From: Chakrabartia godavariana
GTDB lineage: Bacteria; Pseudomonadota; Alphaproteobacteria; Sphingomonadales; Sphingomonadaceae
Direction: 5' to 3'
Length of the DNA: 64,000 nt
Assembly (NCBI GenBank): GCA_005518185.1
Contig: RKSN01000003.1
Location: 124,001 to 188,000 of the forward strand
Part shown: piece after piece, positions 49,337-58,318 of the stretch
How the letters are laid out: every line of letters starts with the position of its first letter
Position numbering within the stretch: the first letter of the stretch is position 1
Notes under the pieces: model-generated
The model's database searches: none
What the model was told of the DNA's origin: nothing
The model's input: the letters and a program-made list of their open reading frames with translations, nothing else
Made by a program: the position numbers and the translations under genes

Positions 49337-50319
49337 AGCGTCGGGACCTGCTGGCTGATGCAGTGGAAGCTGCCGCCACCGGTCAGGATGTGGTTGGCAG
49401 GCAGGCCCACCGTCCGCCGTCCGGGGAAGAGCGCCGCAATTGCCTCAACCGCCTTGGCATCGCTTGGCCCACCATAGGTGGGCACGACGACAACTGCATT
49501 GCCGATGTAGAAATTCATGTGGCTCGCGGGAACCGGCTCGCCATCCTCGTCAATGTGCAGCCCGGCAGACGGGATCGTGACGATCTCAACCGGCCAGTCC
49601 TTTGCCCGCGCCAGCGCATCGGCAAAGACCCCGGCATTGGGATCATCCGCGCCAAAGGGTTCGGGCAGCGCCAGCACGCCCGGCGCCACGAAACGCGCGA
49701 GATTGTCGACATGGCCATCCGTATGGTCATTGAGCAGCCCGACGCCGAGCCACAACACATCCTTCAGGCCAAGATCGACCTTCAGGCGTTCCTCAATGTC
49801 GCGGCGCGACAGGCTCGGGTTGCGATTGGGGTTCAGTAGGCACTGGCCAGTCGTGACGCACAGCCCGGCCCCGTCGACGTCGATCGCGCCGCCTTCCAGC
49901 ACCCAGTCCCTCGCGGAGCGCTCCAGCCGCGCCTGCGCGCACAGCACGCGCCCGAGATCATCGTCGAGCGGCGAGGGATATTTCCCGCCCCAGCCATTGC
50001 CCCTGTAATCAAGCGCAAGCGGCGCGCCGTCTTCGGCGACGACAATCGGCCCGGTATCGCGCAGCCAGATGTCGAAGAAGGGCGCGGAAACGATCTCCAC
50101 GCCGGGCGCCGCCAGCGCACGCGCAGCTTCCTCGGCCAGACCATTGGCGCAGACGAGACGCACCGTCTCCCCTGCCCCTTCCGCATGGACGGCATTGGCG
50201 AACGCGGCGACTTCGGCCTGCGCGCCGTCCAGATCCTCAAGCCACAGATCGGCCGCCGACGGGAAGCCAATCCAGACGCTGTCATGCGGAGCCCATTCGG
50301 GCGGCTGGTAAAGCGTCAC
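49333..50319 (-). CDS. aguA: Agmatine deiminase
   Basis: The 328-residue enzyme converts agmatine to N-carbamoylputrescine. It starts MTLYQPPEWAPHDSVWIGFP and has WLRDTGPIVVAEDG, FNGWGGK-like YRGNGWGGKYPSPLDDD, the EGGAID motif (VLEGGAIDVDG), LLNDHTDGHVDNLARFV and the catalytic Cys in TGGGSFHCISQQVPTL. The GTG start overlaps the peptidase stop. aguB, the next enzyme of the pathway, is at 43150 on the same strand, with six genes between them. Confidence 0.95.
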   Translation of the reverse strand: MTLYQPPEWAPHDSVWIGFPSAADLWLEDLDGAQAEVAAFANAVHAEGAGETVRLVCANGLAEEAARALAAPGVEIVSAPFFDIWLRDTGPIVVAEDGAPLALDYRGNGWGGKYPSPLDDDLGRVLCAQARLERSARDWVLEGGAIDVDGAGLCVTTGQCLLNPNRNPSLSRRDIEERLKVDLGLKDVLWLGVGLLNDHTDGHVDNLARFVAPGVLALPEPFGADDPNAGVFADALARAKDWPVEIVTIPSAGLHIDEDGEPVPASHMNFYIGNAVVVVPTYGGPSDAKAVEAIAALFPGRRTVGLPANHILTGGGSFHCISQQVPTL

Positions 50320-51947
50320 TTCGTCCCCCGGCTCTTGTCCCGCGCGGCGCGGAATTCGGCGGTCGGATACCAGTTGGGCCAGGTGTTGCCATCGGCGAGC
50401 GCGCGGCCGATCTGATAGTTGAGCGTCAGGTCCTCGACCGCGCCGTCCCAGACCCAGTCCTCACGATATTCGTCCTGCGGCTTGTGATAGCGGTTGGTCG
50501 TATAGTCCTCAGCAGCGGCCGCACCGGCGACCTTCCCGCCATTCGCGAAGTCCTCGCCCGAATCGAAATACAGCATCGGCACGCCAAGCTTGGCGAGGCT
50601 GAAATGGTCGGAGCGATAGAAGCTGCCCTTTTCCGGCGACGGTTCCGGCTCCACGCGGCGGCCCTGCGCCTTGGCAAACTGGTCGAGCATCGGCTCCAGC
50701 TCGGACTTGCCGCCACCGATCACCGTCACGTCCTTCGTCCGCCCGGCGACGTTGAGGCCATCCATGTTGATGCCGCCCACGGTCTTCGCCAGCGGGAAGA
50801 CCGGGTTCGCCGCATAATATTCAGAGCCGAGCAGGCCCGATTCCTCGGCGGTCACCGCAAGGAAGACGAGCGAGCGTGCGGCGGCCCCCGCCTTGGCGTG
50901 CGCCTCGGCCAGCGCGACGAGGCCGGCGGTCCCGGTCGCATTGTCGAGCGCACCGTTGCAGATATTGTCACCGTTCACCGGCTCGCAAATGCCGAGGTGA
51001 TCCCAATGCGCCGAATAGAGCACATATTCATCTGGCCGCGTCGTGCCGGGCAGGACGCCGACGACATTCTTCGACACCAGATGCTTGATCTCGGTTTCGA
51101 ACGACAGTGATGCCTTCAGCCCCAAAGGCACGGCCTTGAAGCCCTTCTTCTTCGCCGCCGCCGACAGCTGGGCCAGATCCTTGCCCGCAGACGCCATCAG
51201 CTTTTGCGCGGCCTCGTTCGAGATCCAGCCATTGGCCTGCGTTTCGTTCATATGGCCATCAGCCGCGTCCATGTGGATCTGCGCGCCCGTCCAGCTCGAG
51301 ACGACAACGCCCCAGGGATATGCCGCGGGATAGGTATCGTGGACGATGATCGCGGCGGCCGCCCCCTGACGCGCGGCTTCCTCATATTTGTACGTCCAGC
51401 GGCCATAATAGGTCATCGCGCGGCCGCCAAAGGGGCCCTTCAGGTCCTTCGCCTCATAATCGGGATCGTTGACGAGGATGACCACGGTCTTCCCCTTTAC
51501 ATTGACGCCCTTGTAATCGTTCCAGCCCTTTTCCGGCGCATTGATGCCATAGCCGACAAAGACCAGCTCGCTGTCCTTGATCTCGGTCTTCGGCACGATC
51601 CGATAGCTGTTGATCACGAGGTCGGATTTGTAGGCAAGATCAAGGGGCGCCTTGCCGCCGGTCACCTTCATCGACGTCGCGGGATTGACCGTCATCCGCA
51701 CCATCGGCACGTCCTGGAACCAGCTGCCCTTGTTCGCAGGCTGCAGGCCCGCCGCAGCAAAACGCCCCGCGACATAGCCAATCGTCTTATCTTCCCCCGG
51801 CGTCGTCGGCGCGCGACCCTCAAAGGTATCGGACGACAGCGTCCGCGTCACTTCCTTGAGCGTACCGACCGAAATCGCGGGGTCGGCGGCGTGGAGGGCG
51901 GTGCCCGAGAGCAGGGCAGCAAGCAAGGCGAGAGAGGCGCGCGTCAT
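50316..51947 (-). CDS. M28-family zinc aminopeptidase with PA domain
   Basis: The 543-residue protein has a signal peptide (MTRASLALLAALLSGTALHA) and the M28 zinc ligands: His in LYSAHWDHLGI, Asp in NGALDNATGTAG, Glu in TAEESGLLGSEYY, Asp in INMDGLNVAG and His in FYRSDHFSLAKLG. A PA-like insert with YEEAARQGAAAAIIVHD sits at about residues 180-220. It should cleave peptides in the periplasm. The ATG at 51947 is used since the longer upstream frame lacks a signal. aguA starts within its stop codon. Confidence 0.9.
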   Translation of the reverse strand: MTRASLALLAALLSGTALHAADPAISVGTLKEVTRTLSSDTFEGRAPTTPGEDKTIGYVAGRFAAAGLQPANKGSWFQDVPMVRMTVNPATSMKVTGGKAPLDLAYKSDLVINSYRIVPKTEIKDSELVFVGYGINAPEKGWNDYKGVNVKGKTVVILVNDPDYEAKDLKGPFGGRAMTYYGRWTYKYEEAARQGAAAAIIVHDTYPAAYPWGVVVSSWTGAQIHMDAADGHMNETQANGWISNEAAQKLMASAGKDLAQLSAAAKKKGFKAVPLGLKASLSFETEIKHLVSKNVVGVLPGTTRPDEYVLYSAHWDHLGICEPVNGDNICNGALDNATGTAGLVALAEAHAKAGAAARSLVFLAVTAEESGLLGSEYYAANPVFPLAKTVGGINMDGLNVAGRTKDVTVIGGGKSELEPMLDQFAKAQGRRVEPEPSPEKGSFYRSDHFSLAKLGVPMLYFDSGEDFANGGKVAGAAAAEDYTTNRYHKPQDEYREDWVWDGAVEDLTLNYQIGRALADGNTWPNWYPTAEFRAARDKSRGTK

Positions 51948-52079
51948 GGGGAACTCCGGGCATTTGTGACTGGCGCTGCAATGGCATTCACCACGGCCAT
52001 CCGCAAGAGCACGCGAAACGGGTTGAAAACGCCAAGTCAAAAGCTAACACTCGCGCCCGCAACTGAGTCAGGGAAAGTA

Positions 52080-54041
52080 ATGCGTACCCATATTATTGCT
52101 GTTGTTTCCGTTTTTCTGTCACATCCAGCAAATGCGCAAAAGATTGAGGCAGCCACCGCATTTGGCGCGCGCCAGTCAATAGAAGACATTTCGCTTTCCC
52201 CCGATGGCACCAAGATTGCTTATGTGGCCCCGGCGAAAGGGCAGGCGAGCCAGCTGTTCACCATCGACCTGAACGGCGACGGCAAGACCTATGTCGCCCT
52301 GACCTCGTCAGGCAAGCCGGACCGGCTTGGCAATTGCGGATGGATTTCAAACTCGCGGCTTGCCTGCACGGTCTACGGCGTGGTCACCGATGGACAGAGC
52401 CGGAACTATTTGAGCCGCGTCTTTGCTGTTGATGCGGACGGCAAGCAGCTCAAGATGCTCAGCAACCGTCAGACAAGCTCGGCCAACTACACGGCTTATT
52501 CCGGAGGCGGCGTTCTTGAGGCCCTCCGCGGCGACGACGGTCGCGTTTTGATGGCGCGTCTCTACGTCCCGGAGGAAAAGGCCGGCACTCTCATCAACAA
52601 GAAGGGAGAGGGCTTTGGCGTTGACGAAGTGGATAGCATCACACTCCGCTCCACACGCTTGGTAAAGCCGGTTGCGGACGCCGTCGAGTTCTTGTCCGAT
52701 GGCAACGGACATGTCCGTGTCATGGGGCTCGGAGACTATCGGGCCGGATATGATACCGGCATCATCAAATATCGTTTCCGCGCCGCCGGGTCAGACGAAT
52801 GGGTGCCGCTGGGAGACTATGACTATCCAAACCGCGCCGGGTTCTATCCCGCCAAAATCGACGCGGCGAGCAATTCGGTGCTCGGGTTCGAAAAGGTGAA
52901 CGGTCGCAGCGCCATTTTCAGGATCAAGCTGGACGGCACGGGCGAGAAATCACTCGTGTTCAAGCATGACCAGGTTGATGTGGACCAGATTGAGACCATC
53001 GGCCGCGGTCGGCGACCGGTTGGCGTGAGCTACGCGACCGACCGGCGGAACGTTGTCTATTTCGACAAGGACCTCGAAGCTCTACGAATGAAGTTGCAGC
53101 GCGCGTTGCCGAACATCGATCAGGTGAGCTTTCTCGACTCCAGTGAAGATGAGAGCGTTCTGCTCCTTCAGGCGTCGAGCGACACGGTGCCCGGCGAGTA
53201 TTATATCCTGAACCGGAAGACGAACGCTCTTCGCCCCCTCTTTTCCGCGCGGCCGGAGCTTGAGGGGTACAAACTTGCATCGGTGAAATCGATCGAGGTC
53301 ACCGTGGCGGACGGCACAAAAGTGCCTGCTTATCTGACGCTTCCTCCGGGCAGCACGGGACGCAACCTGCCCGCCCTTGTCATGCCGCACGGCGGACCAA
53401 GCGCGCGAGACGAATGGGGCTTTGACTGGCTTGCCCAATATTTCGCCAATCAGGGCTACGCCGTCCTCCAGCCCAACTATCGCGGGTCGTCCGGCTATGG
53501 CGATGAATGGTATCAGGAAAATGGCTTCCGATGCTGGAAGACCGCGATTGGCGATGTGACGGACAGTGGGCGGTGGCTGATCCAGCAGGGCATCGCAGAT
53601 CCGAAAAGGCTGGCCATTTTTGGCTGGTCCTATGGCGGATATGCCGCGCTCCAGTCCGGCGTGGTCGCGCCCGACCTGTTCAAGGCGATCGTCGCGGTCG
53701 CGCCCGTCACAGACCTTAATCAACTGAAACTGGAGGGCGTCGGCTATTCCAATCGCCGCCTGCTCGATGACTATATCGGATCAGGGCCCCATCTGCGGGA
53801 AGGCTCGCCTGCCCAGAATGCGGTCCAGATTACCGCGCCGGTCCTGATCGTCCACGGCCTGAACGACATCAACGTGAACATCAACCAGTCACGCCTGATG
53901 GTTGACCGTCTGAAGGATGCGGGCAAGGCCCCCGAGTACATGGAAGTGCCGGACCTCGACCATTATATGGAGGACAGCGCAATCCGGCGCGACATGCTCG
54001 CGCGGAGCTCCCAGTTCCTCGCCAAGCGCCTCGGGCTGTAA
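52080..54041 (+). CDS. Prolyl oligopeptidase-family (S9) serine peptidase
   Basis: This 653-residue protein has a signal peptide (IIAVVSVFLSHPANA), an N-terminal beta-propeller with IEDISLSPDGTKIAYV, and a C-terminal alpha/beta-hydrolase domain. The catalytic residues are Ser in IFGWSYGGYAALQSG, Asp in IVHGLNDINVNI and His in VPDLDHYMEDSA. It is a periplasmic dipeptidyl-peptidase/acylaminoacyl-peptidase-like enzyme. Its 5' half is noticeably more AT-rich than its 3' half and than its neighbours, which may mean partial foreign origin. It is followed by a bidirectional terminator. Confidence 0.88.
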   Translation: MRTHIIAVVSVFLSHPANAQKIEAATAFGARQSIEDISLSPDGTKIAYVAPAKGQASQLFTIDLNGDGKTYVALTSSGKPDRLGNCGWISNSRLACTVYGVVTDGQSRNYLSRVFAVDADGKQLKMLSNRQTSSANYTAYSGGGVLEALRGDDGRVLMARLYVPEEKAGTLINKKGEGFGVDEVDSITLRSTRLVKPVADAVEFLSDGNGHVRVMGLGDYRAGYDTGIIKYRFRAAGSDEWVPLGDYDYPNRAGFYPAKIDAASNSVLGFEKVNGRSAIFRIKLDGTGEKSLVFKHDQVDVDQIETIGRGRRPVGVSYATDRRNVVYFDKDLEALRMKLQRALPNIDQVSFLDSSEDESVLLLQASSDTVPGEYYILNRKTNALRPLFSARPELEGYKLASVKSIEVTVADGTKVPAYLTLPPGSTGRNLPALVMPHGGPSARDEWGFDWLAQYFANQGYAVLQPNYRGSSGYGDEWYQENGFRCWKTAIGDVTDSGRWLIQQGIADPKRLAIFGWSYGGYAALQSGVVAPDLFKAIVAVAPVTDLNQLKLEGVGYSNRRLLDDYIGSGPHLREGSPAQNAVQITAPVLIVHGLNDINVNINQSRLMVDRLKDAGKAPEYMEVPDLDHYMEDSAIRRDMLARSSQFLAKRLGL

Positions 54042-54045
54042 CGAA

Positions 54046-54073
54046 AAAGGGCGGCCCAGACGGACCGCCCTTT
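54046..54073. terminator. Bidirectional terminator between the S9 peptidase and rpsD
   Basis: AAAGGGCGG (54046-54054) pairs with CCGCCCTTT (54065-54073). Runs of A on the left (five, 54044-54048) and T on the right (three) serve both converging genes. The stronger U-tract belongs to the minus-strand rpsD transcript. Confidence 0.8.
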
Positions 54074-54096
54074 CGAAGGCTTCGGTGAGACCGAAA

Positions 54097-54711
54097 TCAG
54101 CGCGAATAGAATTCGACGACCAGGTTCGGTTCCATCTTCACCGGATAGGGCACTTCATCCAGCGTCGGGACGCGGGTGAAGGTGACCTTCGCGGCGCCGT
54201 CGGTCGCGATGTAGTCGGGGATGTCGCGCTCGGCGAGGCTCTGTGCTTCGATGACGAGCGCCATTTCCTGCGCCTTGTTGCTCAGCGAGATTTCCGCGCC
54301 AACATCCACGCGACGCGAGGCAATGTTGCACTTCACGCCGTTCACGCGGACATGGCCGTGGCTGACGAGCTGGCGCGCGGCGAACACCGTCGGCGCGAAC
54401 TTGGCACGATAGACGATGGCGTCGAGGCGGCGCTCAAGCAGACCGATAAGGTTCTGCGAGGTATCGCCCTTCATGCGGTCCGCTTCCTGATAGCAGGCCT
54501 TGAACTGCTTTTCCGTCACGTCGCCATAATAGCCCTTGAGCTTCTGCTTGGCGCGCAGCTGCAGACCGAAGTCCGACGTCTTGCCCTTGCGACGCTGACC
54601 GTGCTGGCCGGGGCCATATTCACGCTTGTTCACGGGGGATTTCGGACGGCCCCAGATGTTCTCACCCAGGCGACGATCGAGCTTGTGCTTGGCGCTATGG
54701 CGCTTCGACAT
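54097..54711 (-). CDS. rpsD: 30S ribosomal protein S4
   Basis: The 204-residue protein begins [20 protein letters not shown] and has [39 protein letters not shown], and the S4 RNA-binding domain with [20 protein letters not shown] and [20 protein letters not shown]. It nucleates 30S assembly and represses its own operon in some bacteria. The ATG at 54711 is the family start; the upstream in-frame stretch is not conserved. It is monocistronic here. Confidence 0.98.
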   Translation of the reverse strand: MSKRHSAKHKLDRRLGENIWGRPKSPVNKREYGPGQHGQRRKGKTSDFGLQLRAKQKLKGYYGDVTEKQFKACYQEADRMKGDTSQNLIGLLERRLDAIVYRAKFAPTVFAARQLVSHGHVRVNGVKCNIASRRVDVGAEISLSNKAQEMALVIEAQSLAERDIPDYIATDGAAKVTFTRVPTLDEVPYPVKMEPNLVVEFYSR

Positions 54712-54867
54712 ATTCTTACTCCAATTGCGTTTCGTTTCAATTTCCGGAACCGCGCAACCGGGGAAAACCCGGCCGGACACCTGCTTCACCGGAGTGCAGG
54801 GTCAATTGCGGAAGGCCGCGCTGATAGCGGCGCGGCCGAAAGAGTCAAGTTTTCGTGACGAAAGCGC

Positions 54868-55119
54868 TTAACGCTTGCCGCCCGAACCGGACTTCATGTT
54901 CCGTCGCGCGGATTCACTCCATTCGCCTTCGGGCAGGCAGACCTTCTTTTTCTTGGCCAACCGGGAGCCGGTCACCTCGATGTTCTTGCAGACAATCCGG
55001 GGCTCGACCGGCGCATCGGGAGCAGGCGTTGCAGCCGGCGGCGTGGCGTCCGCCGGAGCACTATTAGGGGCATCTTGCGTCAGCATGGCAAGCGTCAGGG
55101 CCATGAGAGAAAAGGTCAT
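54868..55119 (-). CDS. Small exported protein of unknown function
   Basis: The 83-residue protein begins MTFSLMALTLAMLTQDAPNS, a short signal-like hydrophobic segment, and continues with a Pro/Ala/Thr-rich linker (ADATPPAATPAPDAPVEP). The C-terminal part IVCKNIEVTGSRLAKKKKVC has two Cys followed by LPEGEWSESARRNMKSG. The pattern C...GSRL..K..C-LP-EW resembles a recurrent sphingomonad small protein, but no function is known. It lies between rpsD and trmJ with its own ribosome binding site (GGATCTCC region). Confidence 0.55.
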   Translation of the reverse strand: MTFSLMALTLAMLTQDAPNSAPADATPPAATPAPDAPVEPRIVCKNIEVTGSRLAKKKKVCLPEGEWSESARRNMKSGSGGKR

Positions 55120-55203
55120 TGGGGAGATCCTTGGATGAATTTATGCGCCGCCGCATAGCAGCAGGACGACGCGGGCTCCAGCCGATACGCTTGGAAAATC
55201 GCG

Positions 55204-55917
55204 TCAGCGCCGCCGCGTGGGCCCTTCAATCGCGCTGAGGACGCCGCGCAGGGTGCGCACCTCATTGGCGTTCCAGGCCGGCTTGGTCAGTACCGAACGC
55301 AAGGTCAGCCTGCTGGCGGGCGCGCGGTCCGGGGGGAAGAAGTAGCCGGTCTTGTCCAGAATGCCCTCCAGATGCGCGACAAGACCATCAAGCTCGGCCT
55401 GCGGCGCGGGCGGATCCAGCTCAACGCGCGGCGGGCTTTCCAGCGCGACATGCTTTGACCATTCATAGGCCACAAGGATGACGGCCTGCGCAAGATTGAG
55501 CGACCCGAACTCAGGGTTGATCGGCACGGTCAGGATGGTCCGGGCCAGCGCGACATCATCGGTTTCAAGACCGGATCGTTCAGGGCCGAACAGGATCGCT
55601 GTCCGCCCCTGTGCGGCGTGGATCTCCTGTGCGGCGACTTCAGGCGTCACGACGCGCTTGACGAGGCCGCGCTTGCGCACCGTCGTCGCATAGACATTGG
55701 CGCAATCGGCCACTGCATCGGCCACCGTTTCAAAGACGCGCGCGCGCTCGAGCACAATGTCCGCGCCCGAGGCCGCCGGACCGGCCGACGGATTGGGCCA
55801 GCCATCGCGCGGCGCGACCAGCCGCATCTCCGCCAGCCCGAAATTGAGCATCGCACGCGCGGCCTTGCCAATATTCTCACCAAGCTGCGGCCGGACCAGG
55901 ACGAAAACGGGTTGCAC
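55204..55917 (-). CDS. trmJ: tRNA/rRNA methyltransferase, TrmJ/SpoU family
   Basis: The 237-residue protein begins QPVFVLVRPQLGENIGKAAR, followed by ILFGPERSGLETDDVALA (knot motif 2) and INPEFGSLNLAQAVILVAYE (motif 3). This is TrmJ-type SPOUT methyltransferase of tRNA ribose at position 32 (or a close relative). The start is the GTG at 55917, 2 bp after the nrdR stop. It is the last gene of the rpiB-glyA-nrdR-trmJ operon. Confidence 0.88.
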   Translation of the reverse strand: MQPVFVLVRPQLGENIGKAARAMLNFGLAEMRLVAPRDGWPNPSAGPAASGADIVLERARVFETVADAVADCANVYATTVRKRGLVKRVVTPEVAAQEIHAAQGRTAILFGPERSGLETDDVALARTILTVPINPEFGSLNLAQAVILVAYEWSKHVALESPPRVELDPPAPQAELDGLVAHLEGILDKTGYFFPPDRAPASRLTLRSVLTKPAWNANEVRTLRGVLSAIEGPTRRR

Positions 55918-55919
55918 GG

Positions 55920-56381
55920 CTACTTCCGCGCGGCTTCCGCGATGCTGCCGGCAAAGTCTTCAAAGTCCCGCGGCTCGGTGAAGTCGCGGTAGACCGAGGC
56001 GAAGCGGATATAGGCGACGCCGTCGAGACGCTTGAGCCCTTCCATCACGAGCTCACCGATGGTGGACGCGCTGACTTCGCTCTCGCCCGAGGTTTCCAGC
56101 TGGCGCTGGATGCCGGACACCAGCCGTTCGATCTTGGCGGGGTCGATCGGGCGCTTGCGGCAGGCAATGATGACCGACCGCTCAAGCTTTTCGCGCTCAA
56201 AGGCCTGCCGCCGCCCTTCGGACTTCACGACTGTCAGTTCGCGCAGCTGGATCCGTTCAAAGGTCGTGAAGCGCGCACCGCACGCTTCGCACTGCCGCCG
56301 CCTGCGGATGGCCGCATTGTCCTCGGTCGGACGCGAGTCCTTGACCTGACTGTCGTCATGTCCGCAAAACGGGCAGCGCAA
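55920..56381 (-). CDS. nrdR: Transcriptional repressor NrdR
   Basis: The 153-residue protein has the zinc ribbon [20 protein letters not shown] with the second pair in [16 protein letters not shown], then an ATP-cone domain ([30 protein letters not shown]). NrdR senses nucleotides and represses ribonucleotide reductase genes. The start is the TTG at 56381, giving the invariant CPFCGH near the N-terminus. It sits 3 bp after glyA, the standard arrangement in alphaproteobacteria. Confidence 0.96.
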   Translation of the reverse strand: MRCPFCGHDDSQVKDSRPTEDNAAIRRRRQCEACGARFTTFERIQLRELTVVKSEGRRQAFEREKLERSVIIACRKRPIDPAKIERLVSGIQRQLETSGESEVSASTIGELVMEGLKRLDGVAYIRFASVYRDFTEPRDFEDFAGSIAEAARK

Positions 56382-56384
56382 GGA

Positions 56385-57698
56385 TCAGAGCCCTTCGTAG
56401 ACCGGGAAGCGGGCGCAGAGTTCTTCCACGCGCTGACGCACATGCGCCTCGATCTGCGCATCGCCGGCTTCGCCATTCTTGCGCAGGCCATCGACCACTT
56501 CGGCGATCATCTGCCCGATCTGGCGGAACTCTTCGGTGCCGAAGCCGCGCGTCGTCCCGGCGGGCGTTCCCAGACGGATGCCCGACGTCAGCGCCGGCTT
56601 TTCATCATCATAGGGAATGTTGTTCTTGTTGCAGGTGATCGACGCGCGATCGAGCGCCTTTTCGGCATGCTTGCCCTTGGCCTGCTTGGGCCGGAGGTCG
56701 ACGAGCATCAGATGGTTGTCGGTACCGCCCGAAACGATATCGAGCCCCTGTTCCTGCAGCGACTGGGCCAGCGCCTTGGCGTTGTCGGCAATCGCCTGCG
56801 CATAGACCTTGAAGCCGGGCTTCATCGCTTCGGCAAAGGCCACGGCCTTGCCCGCGATGATGTGCATGAGCGGCCCGCCCTGCAGCCCCGGGAAGATCGC
56901 GCTGTTCATCTTCTTGGCGATCGCTTCGTCGTTCGACAGGATGATGCCCGACCGGGGACCGCGCAGCGACTTGTGCGTCGTCGTCGTCGTCACATGGGCG
57001 TGCGGCACGGGGCTGGGGTGGACCCCACCGGCCACCAGGCCGGAGATGTGCGACATGTCGGCGAGGAGATAGGCCCCCACTTCGTCCGCAATCTCACGGA
57101 AACGGGCCCAGTCCCAGAAACGCGAATAGGCGGTGCCGCCGCAGATGATCAGCTTGGGCTTGTTCTCGCGCGCGATGCGGGCAACCTCGTCCATGTCGAT
57201 GATCTGGTCTTCGGGGCGCACCGTATAGGGGATGGGCTTGAACCACTTGCCCGACATGTTGACGGGCGATCCGTGCGTCAGGTGGCCACCGGCGGCGAGA
57301 TCGAGCCCCATGAAGCTGTCGCCCGGCTGGAGCAGGCCAAGGAAGACGGCCTGGTTCATCTGGCTGCCGCTATTGGGCTGCACATTGGCGAAATTGGCAC
57401 CGAAGAGCTTCTTGGCGCGTTCAATGGCCAGCGTTTCGATTTCATCGACATATTCGCAGCCGCCATAATAACGACGACCCGGATAGCCTTCGGCATATTT
57501 GTTGGTCAGGATCGATCCGCACGCTTCAAGAACGGCGCGCGAGGCCACGTTTTCCGAGGCGATCAGCTCAATCTTGTCGCGCTGGCGACCTAGTTCCTTG
57601 CCGATCCAGCCCGCAATTTCGGGGTCGCTTTCCGCCAGACCACGGGTGAAAAAGCCGTCGGCGAGGGCGGGGTTGGCATCGGTGGGTCGGCTGCTCAT
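56385..57698 (-). CDS. glyA: Serine hydroxymethyltransferase
   Basis: The 437-residue PLP enzyme interconverts serine and glycine with tetrahydrofolate. Seen are [20 protein letters not shown] (about 42-61), [20 protein letters not shown], the PLP lysine in [20 protein letters not shown] (about 228-247) and [16 protein letters not shown] near the C-terminus. The ATG overlaps the rpiB stop by 4 bp. It supplies one-carbon units; folE and folK are also in the window. Confidence 0.98.
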   Translation of the reverse strand: MSSRPTDANPALADGFFTRGLAESDPEIAGWIGKELGRQRDKIELIASENVASRAVLEACGSILTNKYAEGYPGRRYYGGCEYVDEIETLAIERAKKLFGANFANVQPNSGSQMNQAVFLGLLQPGDSFMGLDLAAGGHLTHGSPVNMSGKWFKPIPYTVRPEDQIIDMDEVARIARENKPKLIICGGTAYSRFWDWARFREIADEVGAYLLADMSHISGLVAGGVHPSPVPHAHVTTTTTHKSLRGPRSGIILSNDEAIAKKMNSAIFPGLQGGPLMHIIAGKAVAFAEAMKPGFKVYAQAIADNAKALAQSLQEQGLDIVSGGTDNHLMLVDLRPKQAKGKHAEKALDRASITCNKNNIPYDDEKPALTSGIRLGTPAGTTRGFGTEEFRQIGQMIAEVVDGLRKNGEAGDAQIEAHVRQRVEELCARFPVYEGL

Positions 57699-58147
57699 GC
57701 GTCTTCCTTGTTCAGCACGGGGTTGGAAAGTTTCTGGACACGCCGGGCGTGGCGGTCACCGCCAAAGGGCGTGGCGAGGAATGCCGACACGCAGGCCTTG
57801 GCCATTTCAATGCCGACAAGGCGCGCGCCCATGGCCAGCACATTGGCATCATTATGTTCGCGGCACAGCGTGGCGGAAAGGGGTTCCGAAACGAGCGCGC
57901 AGCGACAGGCGGGGTTGCGGTTGACCGCAATGGAGATGCCGATGCCCGAGCCGCACAGCGCGATGCCGCGTTCGGCCTCACCCGCAGCGACAGCCTGCGC
58001 GAGTTTATAGCCATAATCGGGATAGTCGACGCTGGCGCCGTCATGCGGGCCGAGGTCCGCAACGTCATGGCCCGCCTCCGCCAGCCAGGCGACAAGCGCG
58101 GCCTTCAGTTCAAGCGCGGCATGATCGGAAGCAATGGCAATGCGCAT
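57695..58147 (-). CDS. rpiB: Ribose 5-phosphate isomerase B
   Basis: The 150-residue protein starts [18 protein letters not shown] and has [20 protein letters not shown], the catalytic Cys in [19 protein letters not shown], and [18 protein letters not shown]. It interconverts ribose and ribulose 5-phosphates. The ATG at 58147 is chosen at the family start. It is the first gene of the operon with glyA, nrdR and trmJ. A palindrome GCCACA-CGCTAT-TGTGGC lies upstream at 58215-58232. Confidence 0.94.
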   Translation of the reverse strand: MRIAIASDHAALELKAALVAWLAEAGHDVADLGPHDGASVDYPDYGYKLAQAVAAGEAERGIALCGSGIGISIAVNRNPACRCALVSEPLSATLCREHNDANVLAMGARLVGIEMAKACVSAFLATPFGGDRHARRVQKLSNPVLNKEDA

Positions 58148-58257
58148 CTGGACGCCTGCACCCCTGGCTGAATGGACCCTATCGCCCGCCCCATAGGGGA
58201 GGTCGCGTCCGAATGCCACACGCTATTGTGGCGAGCGTCGTGGACTTTGGGGAAAGC

Positions 58258-58291
58258 CAAAAAGAAACCCTGTGCATTGCTGCACCGGGGT
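58258..58291 (-). terminator. Rho-independent terminator of the TonB-dependent receptor gene
   Basis: On the minus strand CCCCGGTGCA-GCAA-TGCACAGGG forms a stem with a GCAA tetraloop and is followed by TTTCTTTTT. It lies 28 bp after the receptor's stop. Confidence 0.7.
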
Positions 58292-58318
58292 CAGGCAACC
58301 TCCCCTTGAGGTTTCGGT

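Noticed and set aside
51204-52079. A 292-codon extension upstream of the S9 peptidase
   Set aside because: It is antisense to the M28 peptidase and lacks domain similarity; the ATG at 52080 starts a clear signal peptide.
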